Shown here piece by piece: positions 1-5,797 of a DNA stretch of 5,797 nucleotides. A program made the position numbers and the translations under genes. The stretch comes from an uncultured Gammaproteobacteria bacterium. GTDB taxonomy: Bacteria > Pseudomonadota > Gammaproteobacteria > Pseudomonadales > Pseudohongiellaceae. Within the stretch, counting starts at the first letter, position 1; each line of letters opens with the position of its first letter. The notes under the pieces were generated by a model, which did no database searches, was not told where the DNA came from, and worked only from the letters and a program-made list of their open reading frames with translations. The stretch spans positions 1 through 5,797 of the forward strand of contig CAISYX010000134.1 in the NCBI GenBank assembly GCA_903889815.1, written 5' to 3'.

Positions 1-783
1 CTGAATGCTGCGGTCGATGACATAGGGGTGCCCTTCCTCGCCGATCAGCGCGTTGAACTGGACGCGATCGCGGGTGAAGTCATAGCCAAGCGTCATGCTG
101 GCCTGCAAGCCTGTCTGGTCGCGATAGCTGTTCTCCCGCACGATTTCGCTGAGGCTGCGGTCAGGAAGATAGTTGTATTCCGTGCGCGTAAAGCCATTGT
201 ACCGAGGGTCTGCTTCCAGATTGACGAGGTAGTTCAGATTGCCCGCCTGGCCACCATAGGAGAAGGAGCCACCCGGGTCTGCGGTATCGTCGTGGTGATA
301 GTCCACGCCAATCTCAGCGGAAATACTGGCGGTATCGGTTGACTCCTTGAGCACGATGTTGACTACCTGGCCGGCGCCACGCACATCCATGGCGCCGGAG
401 GAGCCGCGGATGATTTCGATGCGCTCAACCTGGTCAGCAGAAATGCGGGTCAGCTGGCTGCTGGTGGAGTTGTCCTTGCCCGCCAGACGCTTGCCGTTGA
501 TGAGCAAGTCGCCGCTTGTCCCGAGACCGCGCCCACCGCCGCCCCCTCTGTTGTTGCCGTTATTCAGTGAGACGCCCGGAATGCGGGCAACCATGTCATT
601 TGCTGACGTCGGGGTGTATTGCTCGAAGAAGCTGGCGGGGTAAACCACGGTGGATTCGTCGTCGCCGGCATCCTGCGCCTGTGCCGTGGATATGGCGATG
701 GCGAGTGCAAGGGGAGAGAGTGCTTTGGCTAGTCGAAACGTGGAATGCAACAAATGGGAAATGACGATTCGCCGATCTGTCAT
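1..783 (-). CDS. TonB-dependent outer-membrane receptor, N-terminal part (runs off left edge)
   Basis: The minus-strand frame is open from an ATG at 783-781 to base 1, giving 261 codons; the C-terminal barrel lies outside the window. Residues 1-36 form a Sec signal peptide with a long n-region, a hydrophobic core (LSPLALAIAIS) and a likely AQA/QD cleavage site. A TonB-box-like STVVYPA follows at 44-50. The plug spans about 57-150 and contains NDMVARIPGV, GRGLGTSGDLLINGKR and QVERIEIIRGSSGAMDVRGAGQVVNIVLKE (read in pieces), which match the usual plug order of ending in RIE-RG and VNI. Barrel strands with alternating polar and aromatic residues start near 153. A run of five glycines (80-84) sits in a plug loop. 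By family knowledge it takes up a scarce ligand (siderophore, cobalamin, carbohydrate or other) across the outer membrane using TonB energy. The substrate cannot be told from this part. It is transcribed divergently from the ETF-QO gene. The start is supported by GGAG five bases upstream and by an in-frame stop at 834-832 with no other ATG between. Confidence 0.93.
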   Translation of the reverse strand, partial: MTDRRIVISHLLHSTFRLAKALSPLALAIAISTAQAQDAGDDESTVVYPASFFEQYTPTSANDMVARIPGVSLNNGNNRGGGGGRGLGTSGDLLINGKRLAGKDNSTSSQLTRISADQVERIEIIRGSSGAMDVRGAGQVVNIVLKESTDTASISAEIGVDYHHDDTADPGGSFSYGGQAGNLNYLVNLEADPRYNGFTRTEYNYLPDRSLSEIVRENSYRDQTGLQASMTLGYDFTRDRVQFNALIGEEGHPYVIDRSIQ

Positions 784-788
784 GTGAG

Positions 789-792
789 CTCC
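789..792 (-). promoter_or_regulatory. Ribosome binding site of the TonB-dependent receptor
   Basis: On the minus strand GGAG lies five bases before the ATG at 783-781. It supports that start despite the long n-region of the signal peptide. Confidence 0.65.
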
Positions 793-872
793 GGAATATA
801 ACGAGTCGTGTAAAACGCACCAGGTACGTCGTTAGAAGTTCCGTTCAACGCCAGATTTGGCCCTGATCGAAG

Positions 873-878
873 ATTGTA
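873..878 (-). promoter_or_regulatory. Candidate -10 element (TACAAT) for the receptor gene
   Basis: The minus-strand hexamer TACAAT matches the sigma70 -10 consensus at five of six positions and would give a leader of roughly 80 bases before the ATG. No good -35 stands 16-18 bases upstream; the nearest, TTCAAG at a spacing of about 19, matches only half. The site may be activator-dependent or the assignment may be wrong. Confidence 0.3.
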
Positions 879-894
879 CTGATGGGAGTGTACA
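875..894. repeat. Inverted repeat TGTAC-N10-GTACA, possible operator
   Basis: TGTAC at 875-879 and GTACA at 890-894 are perfect inverted arms separated by ten bases, a spacing of about two helical turns from start to end. The repeat overlaps the receptor's candidate -10 and fills the space between it and any -35, which would suit a dimeric repressor. The arms are only five bases long, so chance is a real alternative. I do not match it to a known regulator: it is two bases longer than a TyrR-type TGTAAA-N6-TTTACA box. Confidence 0.3.
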
Positions 895-1022
895 GGACTT
901 GAATGTCCAGATTAGTAACAAATTGTCAGTGCTTGAGCGAATGCACCGGTCAATTCTGTCAATCTGAGGGCATTTCTTGATATTGTGACAGCATAGTGTC
1001 GATTTGGAGCAGGGTCCACGCT

Positions 1023-1051
1023 TTGCGCTTTGCGGGATGATTGATCATAAT
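1023..1051 (+). promoter_or_regulatory. Weak candidate sigma70 promoter for ETF-QO
   Basis: CATAAT at 1046-1051 matches the -10 consensus at five of six positions. TTGCGC at 1023-1028 is a poor -35 (three of six) at the ideal 17-base spacing. Transcription would start near 1058, giving a leader of about 33 bases that still contains the ribosome binding site. The -35 lies inside the tandem GCTTTGC duplication (1020-1033). Confidence 0.3.
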
Positions 1052-1076
1052 GCCCCCTGTTTTTTGATGGGCAGAC

Positions 1077-1082
1077 GGGGAG
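1077..1082 (+). promoter_or_regulatory. Ribosome binding site that sets the ETF-QO start
   Basis: GGGGAG lies eight bases before the ATG at 1091. The in-frame ATG at 1067 and the upstream ATG at 1004 have no comparable site, so 1091 is the best start. It also gives an N-terminus (MQRESMEVDVVIVGAG) typical of this family. Confidence 0.7.
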
Positions 1083-1090
1083 CCAGAGTG

Positions 1091-2761
1091 ATGCAACGCG
1101 AATCCATGGAAGTCGATGTCGTTATCGTGGGAGCGGGGCCTGCCGGTCTTGCTGCAGCATGTCGCTTGCTGCAACTGGCGCAGGAGTCCGGCCAGGATAT
1201 CAGTGTCTGTGTCCTCGAAAAAGGGTCTGAAGTCGGTGCCCATATTCTGTCTGGTGCCGTTTTCGAACCCAGTGCGCTTGACGAGCTGTTCCCGGACTGG
1301 AAAGAGCGTGGCGCACCTTTGAATACCGCCGTCACTGGCGACGATGTCTACTACCTCGGCGGCCCCGAAAGTGCCTTCAAATTCCCTGGCCTGTTTGTGC
1401 CCAAGCCAATGCACAATGACGGCAACTACATCATTTCACTGGGTAATCTTTGCCGCTGGCTGGGAGAACAGGCCGCAGAGCTGGGGGCAGAAGTCTTCCC
1501 CGGTTTTGCAGCGGCGGAAATCCTTTATCACGACGATGGCAGTGTCAAAGGGGTGGCCACTGGCGACATGGGCGTCGATGCTCATGGACAGCACAAGGAC
1601 AGTTTCGAGCCTGGGTTCGAATTTCACGCCAAATACACCGTGTTCGCCGAAGGCTGCAGAGGCCATCTGGGCAAGGAGTTGATTGCTCGCTTCAAGCTGG
1701 ACGCGGACAGCGACCCGCAGCATTACGGCATCGGCCTCAAGGAAATCTGGGAAATTCCGCCGGAAAAACACAAGGAAGGCCTGGTGGTGCACACGGCTGG
1801 CTACCCTATGATCGGTGCCAGCAGTGCTGGCTCCAGCGGCGGCTTTCTCTACCATGCGGAGAACAATCAGGTGGCGGTCGGCCTGATCGTGGACCTTGGC
1901 TACAGCAACCCGCACATCAGTCCGTTCGATGAATTCCAGAAGTTCAAGCAGCATCCCGTCATCAAACAATATCTCTTGGGGGGCAAGCGCCTGAGTTATG
2001 GCGCGCGGGCGCTGAACAAAGGCGGCCTGAATTCCCTGCCACAGATGCATTTCCCCGGCGGCCTGCTGGTCGGATGTGAGGCTGGGACGCTCAACGCGGC
2101 AAAGATAAAAGGCAGTCATACCGCCATGAAGGCCGGCATGCTGGCAGCAGAGTCGCTGCACGCAGCGCTGGTCAGTGCCGGCACGGGCGCTCCTGCACCG
2201 CGGGACCTTGTCGATTATGCAGAGCGTTTCAAGGCCTCCAGCCTGTACGCAGAGCTTCACCAGTCCCGCAACTTCAGTGCAGGATTTCACACGCTCGGCT
2301 TCTGGATGGGCAGTGCGCTGGTGTTCCTCGAGAACAATATCTTCGGCGGACGTTTTCCATTCACACTGCGTGACCGGATGCCTGATCATGCCCAGTTGAA
2401 ACCGGCGGCACAGTCGCCGCGCATCGAATACCCGAAACCCGATGGCAAGATCAGCTTCGACAAGTTGTCATCCGTGTTCCTTTCGAACACCAATCATGCA
2501 GAAGACCAGCCCTGCCATCTGCAGCTGCGTGATCCGCAGATTCCCCTGAGCCAGAACCTGCCCTTGTATGACGAACCTGCCCAACGCTACTGTCCGGCCG
2601 GCGTTTACGAGATTGTGGAGGACGCTGCTGGCGGCAAGCGTTTCCAGATCAATTCCCAGAATTGCGTGCACTGCAAGACCTGCGACATCAAGGACCCGGC
2701 GCAGAATATTCACTGGGTGTCGCCTGAAGGTGGCGGAGGCCCTAACTACCCGAATATGTAG
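1091..2761 (+). CDS. Electron transfer flavoprotein-ubiquinone oxidoreductase (ETF-QO, EC 1.5.5.1)
   Basis: This complete 556-residue protein matches the usual bacterial ETF-QO length of about 550. It oxidises reduced ETF, which collects electrons from acyl-CoA and other flavin dehydrogenases, and reduces ubiquinone at the cytoplasmic membrane. The FAD dinucleotide-binding motif GAGPAG is at residues 14-19. The mid-region carries GDMGVDAHG, then GGFLYH with NNQVAVGLIVDL downstream, which belong to the FAD/quinone domain. FPGGLLVGCEAGTLNAAKIK followed by GSHTAMKAGM is the second FAD contact block. At the C-terminus C501, C525, C528 and C531 (YCPAGVYE, then NCVHCKTCDIKDP) are the 4Fe-4S ligands, and the protein ends in the characteristic GGGGPNYPNM. 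The frame can be extended 29 codons upstream to 1004, but the ribosome binding site and family N-terminus favour 1091. No etfA or etfB lies next to it. The eukaryotic counterpart is ETFDH; the shorter FixC family is a less likely identity because of the length and the full C-terminal cluster. Confidence 0.97.
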   Translation: MQRESMEVDVVIVGAGPAGLAAACRLLQLAQESGQDISVCVLEKGSEVGAHILSGAVFEPSALDELFPDWKERGAPLNTAVTGDDVYYLGGPESAFKFPGLFVPKPMHNDGNYIISLGNLCRWLGEQAAELGAEVFPGFAAAEILYHDDGSVKGVATGDMGVDAHGQHKDSFEPGFEFHAKYTVFAEGCRGHLGKELIARFKLDADSDPQHYGIGLKEIWEIPPEKHKEGLVVHTAGYPMIGASSAGSSGGFLYHAENNQVAVGLIVDLGYSNPHISPFDEFQKFKQHPVIKQYLLGGKRLSYGARALNKGGLNSLPQMHFPGGLLVGCEAGTLNAAKIKGSHTAMKAGMLAAESLHAALVSAGTGAPAPRDLVDYAERFKASSLYAELHQSRNFSAGFHTLGFWMGSALVFLENNIFGGRFPFTLRDRMPDHAQLKPAAQSPRIEYPKPDGKISFDKLSSVFLSNTNHAEDQPCHLQLRDPQIPLSQNLPLYDEPAQRYCPAGVYEIVEDAAGGKRFQINSQNCVHCKTCDIKDPAQNIHWVSPEGGGGPNYPNM

Positions 2762-2812
2762 CGCTTGCCAAGCCCTGAGGCCGTGACTTACTCTGGTCAA
2801 AACAAGGCTGAT

Positions 2813-2816
2813 GGAG
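2813..2816 (+). promoter_or_regulatory. Ribosome binding site that sets the start of the peptidase-MA-like gene
   Basis: GGAG lies six bases before the ATG at 2823. The in-frame ATG at 2811 has only AAGG three bases upstream, which is too close. The site lies just inside the longer reading frame. The 61 bases between the ETF-QO stop and this start show no stem-loop with a T-run and no good promoter. Confidence 0.6.
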
Positions 2817-2822
2817 CGTTCC

Positions 2823-4367
2823 ATGATTCGCCGACTGGCAATTCTGGCAGCATGCGGGCTGTGCACATGTCACGTGCTGGCGCAGGAGGACCTTTCCACG
2901 CAACGCTGGTTCTCCGTCAACACTGCAAATTTCCAGATCCTCAGTCAGCATTCCCGTACGCAGACTGAAAGGCAGGCTTTGGCGCTGGAACAGTGGCGCA
3001 CGGCGGCCACGCGCATACTCGGCGAAGCGGCGGTGATCTCGCCAGACCCGCTTCCCAATCATGTGTACCTGTTTGATCGCGAAGAAGACTTCAGAGCCTT
3101 CGCGGGTGATACGGAGCTTTCTTTCCTGTACTCCTCGCCACGTTCCAATTTTGTCATCCTGATGGACTCCGACGCTTCCCTTGATCTCGCGCAACATCAC
3201 TATTCGCACTTTCTTGTCAATAACCGGCCTGTTGGCGTTCCACGCTGGTACGAAGAGGGGATGAGCAATTACCTGAGCCGGCTCCATGCAGACGAGGGTG
3301 AGATTACGCTGGTGCCCTTCATGCCCGAGCAATATGAGCTGATGGTAACGGTCAATGAAGTTTTGTCGCTGGAGGCACTGCTCTACGACGATGCGGCTCT
3401 TGCGTCGCCCCGTCTGATCCAGGTGGCCAATCTGAAGTCCGCCATGTTCATGCAATTTCTGCTGCATGCGCAGGAATACGAAGGGTTCACTGACCGCCGT
3501 GCCCACTTGCAGCGCTATCTCGATTTCCTGCAGCAGGGCCGCACAGGGCGCTTCGCCTACGACCAGTCCTTTGATTCCTCGGTCAGTGTTCTGGAGCGCG
3601 AGTTCGACCGCTTCCTCGGAGTGATGGCCGAGTCCCGGGAAGACGAGCGGCAACTTTTCGAACTGGCAGAGGAGGCCGTCCCGGAAGCGCTGGAAGCTGA
3701 CCCCCAGCGCGTTGCACTGCAACTGGGCGAACTGGCCCTGCATGCTGGGCAATTCGATCTATCGGCTGCCTATTTCGATGGGCTGATGTCCAGTGCATCG
3801 CCCTTGGGTCGAGCCTGGTCAGGGTTTGCCGATGCGCGGCGCATGCGTGAGCGGGGCGAAGGTGAGCCTGCCCCCGACGTTGAGTCACTCTACCTCCAGG
3901 CACAACGCGTGCAGGCCGATGATTACCAGCTGTACCTCGATTACGGTCAGTATCTGGACACCGAACTGAAGGATTGCGAAGCAGGGTACTCTGAGCAGGA
4001 ACGGGAGCGGATGTTGCGGGTGATGCAGGAGCAGTTCGCTCGCGCCCTGGCACTGAATCCTGACTCGCCTGAAGTGCAGCTTTCCTACGCTCAGCTGTTC
4101 ACACTGCCGGGCGCCACCTGGCAGGAGGGTCTTCCCTATCATCAGCAAGCGCTCGAGAGTCTTGCGGCGGACACCTTCGTTCTGGAACAGGCCATTGACT
4201 ATGCCATTCTTGAAGACCGCCTTGAGGACGCGGGCCGCCTGGTCACGCGTATGGCAAGGCCGATGCACTTCTGGGGTGCACATCCCTGGATCACGGCTTT
4301 GAACAACAAGTTGCAGGCGGCGCAGCGCGGCGAAACCTATGATACCTGCGCCGCACCTGAGCTTTGA
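2823..4367 (+). CDS. Exported peptidase-MA/DUF1570-like protein with TPR-like C-terminal half; catalytic Glu replaced
   Basis: This 514-residue protein has a Sec signal peptide (MIRRLAILAACGLCTCHVLA) with probable cleavage before QED, so it should be periplasmic. LAAC near residue 11 resembles a lipobox, but the hydrophobic core before it is too short to favour a lipoprotein. The N-terminal half has the layout of peptidase-MA/DUF1570-type gluzincins: a WFSVNTANFQILS strand, a helix, then a YLFDREEDF segment, the zinc-motif position and WYEEGMSNYL. At residues 125-129 the expected HExxH reads HHYSH: both zinc-ligand histidines are kept but the catalytic Glu is His. The likely third ligand, Glu145 in EEG, is kept. 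Residues about 277-500 are helical with TPR-like repeats (for example FARALALNPDSPEVQLSYAQ), suggesting protein-protein contacts. It may be an inactive scaffold or a metal-binding relative; proteolysis is doubtful. It is followed after 24 bases by another exported protein, so the two are probably co-transcribed. Start alternative: 2811. Family assignment is from pattern recognition, not a search. Confidence 0.8.
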   Translation: MIRRLAILAACGLCTCHVLAQEDLSTQRWFSVNTANFQILSQHSRTQTERQALALEQWRTAATRILGEAAVISPDPLPNHVYLFDREEDFRAFAGDTELSFLYSSPRSNFVILMDSDASLDLAQHHYSHFLVNNRPVGVPRWYEEGMSNYLSRLHADEGEITLVPFMPEQYELMVTVNEVLSLEALLYDDAALASPRLIQVANLKSAMFMQFLLHAQEYEGFTDRRAHLQRYLDFLQQGRTGRFAYDQSFDSSVSVLEREFDRFLGVMAESREDERQLFELAEEAVPEALEADPQRVALQLGELALHAGQFDLSAAYFDGLMSSASPLGRAWSGFADARRMRERGEGEPAPDVESLYLQAQRVQADDYQLYLDYGQYLDTELKDCEAGYSEQERERMLRVMQEQFARALALNPDSPEVQLSYAQLFTLPGATWQEGLPYHQQALESLAADTFVLEQAIDYAILEDRLEDAGRLVTRMARPMHFWGAHPWITALNNKLQAAQRGETYDTCAAPEL

Positions 4368-4381
4368 GGACATTCACATCC

Positions 4382-4387
4382 GGGAGG
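4382..4387 (+). promoter_or_regulatory. Ribosome binding site that sets the start of the last gene
   Basis: GGGAGG lies four bases before the ATG at 4392. Another ATG at 4388 directly abuts it but opens a frame that stops after about 25 codons. The 4392 start gives a clean signal peptide. Confidence 0.65.
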
Positions 4388-4391
4388 ATGC

Positions 4392-5797
4392 ATGCGTGGA
4401 TTGCTGGTCTGCTGGTTCGCGACACTGAGCCTGATGGCGCCGTTGGGCTGGTCCGCTGTACTTGATCCCGAAAGCACAGCAGCGTCGCCTTTGCTGGAAC
4501 TGGATGCAGCGCTGGACGCGGCCGGTATCGATGTAGCCTTCAATCTCAATCGCCGGCACATCGCAGGCGTGACGCCGCGCCGTCCTCGCATTGGTGCGCT
4601 GGCTGACTTGCCTGCCCTGGTGTTCCCGTCGACGCCGGACTTGCTGGCATGGGAGGCCGCCTTTGCGCGGGGCGAAATCGGACTGCTTGCTTTTCTGCCC
4701 TCCGCAGCCAGGTCCCAGGGTTTCCAGGACTTCTATCAGGCGTGGCTCACAGCTCCTGCCGGTCAGCGATACTTTCTCAGCTACCATCTCAGCGATGCCG
4801 GCGTGTCTGAACAAGTGCATGCACTGCTGGAAGACGGGTATTCAGTCTTGCAGTTGACGGCTGCCAGAGCTGATGTGGAGTCAGGAGGGCGGCTGTATGC
4901 CACTGCAGGGCGACGTTTGGTCGTCGATTCCGTAACTGCCAGAGACGCTGAGCTTGCGATTCCCGAATTCGCTCTCCTCGGGGAGGTGCTGCTGCGTGAC
5001 AGCAATTCGGCAATCGACCCTGACAGCCGCTCACAGCGGCGACTCGCATCGGCAGAGCCTGCCGTTTTTCTCAAAGAAAGTCTCGGGGACGAATTCGAGG
5101 CCTCCACGATCCCTGAGATTATTGTGCCCGGTGGAATTGCGTTCGGGGAAAACGCGGTCTTTCAGTCAGAGAGTACAGCGTTGGAATATTCAAATGGTCG
5201 TCTGTGGGTACTTCAGAGCGGGGCACGCGTGCCGCTGCCGATCGAAGAAGCGAGTACCTGGAAGGCCGCGTTCGATTTCGCAGAGCGTTCAAGGCGGATT
5301 GCGTCGGATGCTGTCGTCGATATCGATGAGCGAGGACGTGTGCGCCTGTCTTCGACGCTGAAAGACACTGATCTTGGGGGAGCCATGGTGCGTCTCGATC
5401 TTGAGCCGTTCAATTATGTGACCCGGCTCGATGTTCTGAAGAGTGTCATCATCGACACCGCCGTGCAGTTTGAGCTTGCTGATGAGGCAATGCAGTTTGT
5501 CACAGAGTACGAGGTGCGCTTTCTGCAGTCGGATCGTCTGCGTATTGCCCGCACGCAGGTCGCACTGGTGTATCGGTACGAGTCGGCCAGTGGCGCTGCG
5601 AGCTTCGAAGACGCCTGGGGGCCTGAAGCGTTTCGTCTGGAAGGACGGACAGATTATGAGGGGCTGGGGGCGAGCACCGCCGAGGCAGGAGGCTACGCCG
5701 GCTGGATCGCACTGTTCCGGAATGTGCACGAGAACATTGTGGATTTCACCTACGGACGCTATGAATTCATGAAGCTGGACAAGGCGGGTCGGTCTAC
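4392..5797 (+). CDS. Exported protein of unknown function, N-terminal part (runs off right edge)
   Basis: The frame is open from ATG 4392 to the window end: 468 full codons with no stop. Residues 1-22 are a Sec signal peptide (MRGLLVCWFATLSLMAPLGW, then SA before VLD), so the product should act in the periplasm or outer membrane. I do not recognise the family. Residues about 124-203 alternate strand, helix, strand, helix, strand, helix: RYFLSYHLSDA, SEQVHALLEDGY, SVLQLT, GGRLYATAG, RRLVVDS, then TARDAELAIPEFALLGEVLL. This resembles the first half of a TIR fold, with Glu192 near the position of the TIR catalytic Glu; that is inference only. Residues about 245-460 look beta-rich with alternating polar and hydrophobic positions (for example RLDVLKSVIIDTAVQFEL and TEYEVRFL), suggesting a beta-sandwich or barrel-like part. 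The gene starts 24 bases after the peptidase-MA-like gene with a strong ribosome binding site, so they are probably one operon and may share a pathway. I saw no frameshift or change in codon use from its neighbours. Confidence 0.85.
   Translation, partial: MRGLLVCWFATLSLMAPLGWSAVLDPESTAASPLLELDAALDAAGIDVAFNLNRRHIAGVTPRRPRIGALADLPALVFPSTPDLLAWEAAFARGEIGLLAFLPSAARSQGFQDFYQAWLTAPAGQRYFLSYHLSDAGVSEQVHALLEDGYSVLQLTAARADVESGGRLYATAGRRLVVDSVTARDAELAIPEFALLGEVLLRDSNSAIDPDSRSQRRLASAEPAVFLKESLGDEFEASTIPEIIVPGGIAFGENAVFQSESTALEYSNGRLWVLQSGARVPLPIEEASTWKAAFDFAERSRRIASDAVVDIDERGRVRLSSTLKDTDLGGAMVRLDLEPFNYVTRLDVLKSVIIDTAVQFELADEAMQFVTEYEVRFLQSDRLRIARTQVALVYRYESASGAASFEDAWGPEAFRLEGRTDYEGLGASTAEAGGYAGWIALFRNVHENIVDFTYGRYEFMKLDKAGRS

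Larger units (their letters stand above)
784..1090. promoter_or_regulatory. Divergent intergenic region between the receptor and ETF-QO genes
   Basis: This 307-base stretch lies between two start codons facing away from each other, so it must hold the promoter of the receptor and probably that of ETF-QO. I see no convincing small gene, tRNA or rho-independent terminator in it. What it holds is a TACAAT hexamer on the minus strand (878-873), an inverted repeat at 875-894, a nine-base-spaced GTCAAT duplication (949-954 and 958-963), a short palindrome ACAAATTGT (918-926), a tandem GCTTTGC duplication (1020-1033) and a CATAAT hexamer on the plus strand (1046-1051). No recognisable Fur box is present, which weakens but does not exclude an iron-regulated role for the receptor. 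Confidence 0.6.

Noticed and set aside
918..926. Palindrome ACAAATTGT
   Set aside because: Four-base arms in an AT-rich patch are expected by chance and match no operator I can name.
949..963. GTCAAT direct repeat upstream of ETF-QO
   Set aside because: Two six-base copies nine bases apart are too short to distinguish from chance; on the minus strand they give TTGAC-like hexamers but no -10 at the right spacing.
1004..1090. N-terminal extension of ETF-QO from ATG 1004 or 1067
   Set aside because: No ribosome binding site precedes either ATG, the added residues do not resemble the family, and 1091 has GGGGAG at a good spacing.
959..1414. Minus-strand open frame across the ETF-QO start
   Set aside because: It overlaps the conserved FAD-binding N-terminus of ETF-QO and has no support of its own.
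1436..2389. Long minus-strand open frame of 317 codons inside the ETF-QO gene
   Set aside because: It lies wholly antisense to a gene with clear family motifs, has no recognisable domain and arises from GC-rich codon use on the other strand.
2762..2822. Possible terminator or promoter between ETF-QO and the next gene
   Set aside because: No stem-loop with a T-run is visible. TTGCCA at 2765-2770 has no acceptable -10 at 16-18 bases.
2823..2882. Lipoprotein signal (LAAC) in the peptidase-MA-like protein
   Set aside because: The Cys would be residue 11 with only about six hydrophobic residues before it, while a normal signal peptidase I site (VLA/QED) follows.
2742..3752. Minus-strand open frame of 336 codons opposite the peptidase-MA-like gene
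   Set aside because: It overlaps the end of ETF-QO and most of an exported protein with a signal peptide and ribosome binding site; its translation shows no domain or export signal.

Overview
The window looks like a chromosomal segment from a Gram-negative, aerobic, probably gammaproteobacterial heterotroph. Three things point that way: a TonB-dependent outer-membrane receptor, a full-length ETF:ubiquinone oxidoreductase of the bacterial/mitochondrial type, and Sec-type signal peptides on the other proteins. Base composition is moderately GC-rich by eye. The genus cannot be fixed from sequence reading alone. I see no mobile elements, tRNA or rRNA genes, CRISPR arrays or phage genes.

Layout. 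Bases 1-783 (minus strand) hold the first 261 codons of a TonB-dependent receptor: signal peptide, TonB-box-like segment, plug and the first barrel strands. It runs off the left edge. Bases 784-1090 are a 307-base divergent intergenic region with candidate promoter elements for both flanking genes and a small inverted repeat (TGTAC-N10-GTACA) over the receptor's candidate -10. Bases 1091-2761 (plus) encode a complete 556-aa ETF-QO with FAD and 4Fe-4S signatures. After a 61-base gap, bases 2823-4367 (plus) encode a 514-aa exported protein with a peptidase-MA/DUF1570-like N-terminal half and a TPR-like C-terminal half. Its HExxH motif reads HHYSH, so the catalytic Glu is missing. After 24 bases, 4392-5797 (plus) is the open 5' part (468 codons) of an exported protein of unknown function. 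That part includes a stretch whose strand/helix pattern resembles the start of a TIR domain.

How the genes relate. ETF-QO passes electrons from ETF, reduced by acyl-CoA and related dehydrogenases, to the quinone pool. The receptor imports an unidentified ligand. The last two genes are tightly spaced and both exported, so they probably form a transcription unit acting in the periplasm or at the envelope. The ETF-QO may be co-transcribed with them, since no terminator is visible in the 61-base gap. The most interesting material is this two-gene exported pair: a probable pseudo-metallopeptidase with TPR-like repeats next to an unrecognised protein with a possible TIR-like core. Both readings are inferences that need structure or profile searches.
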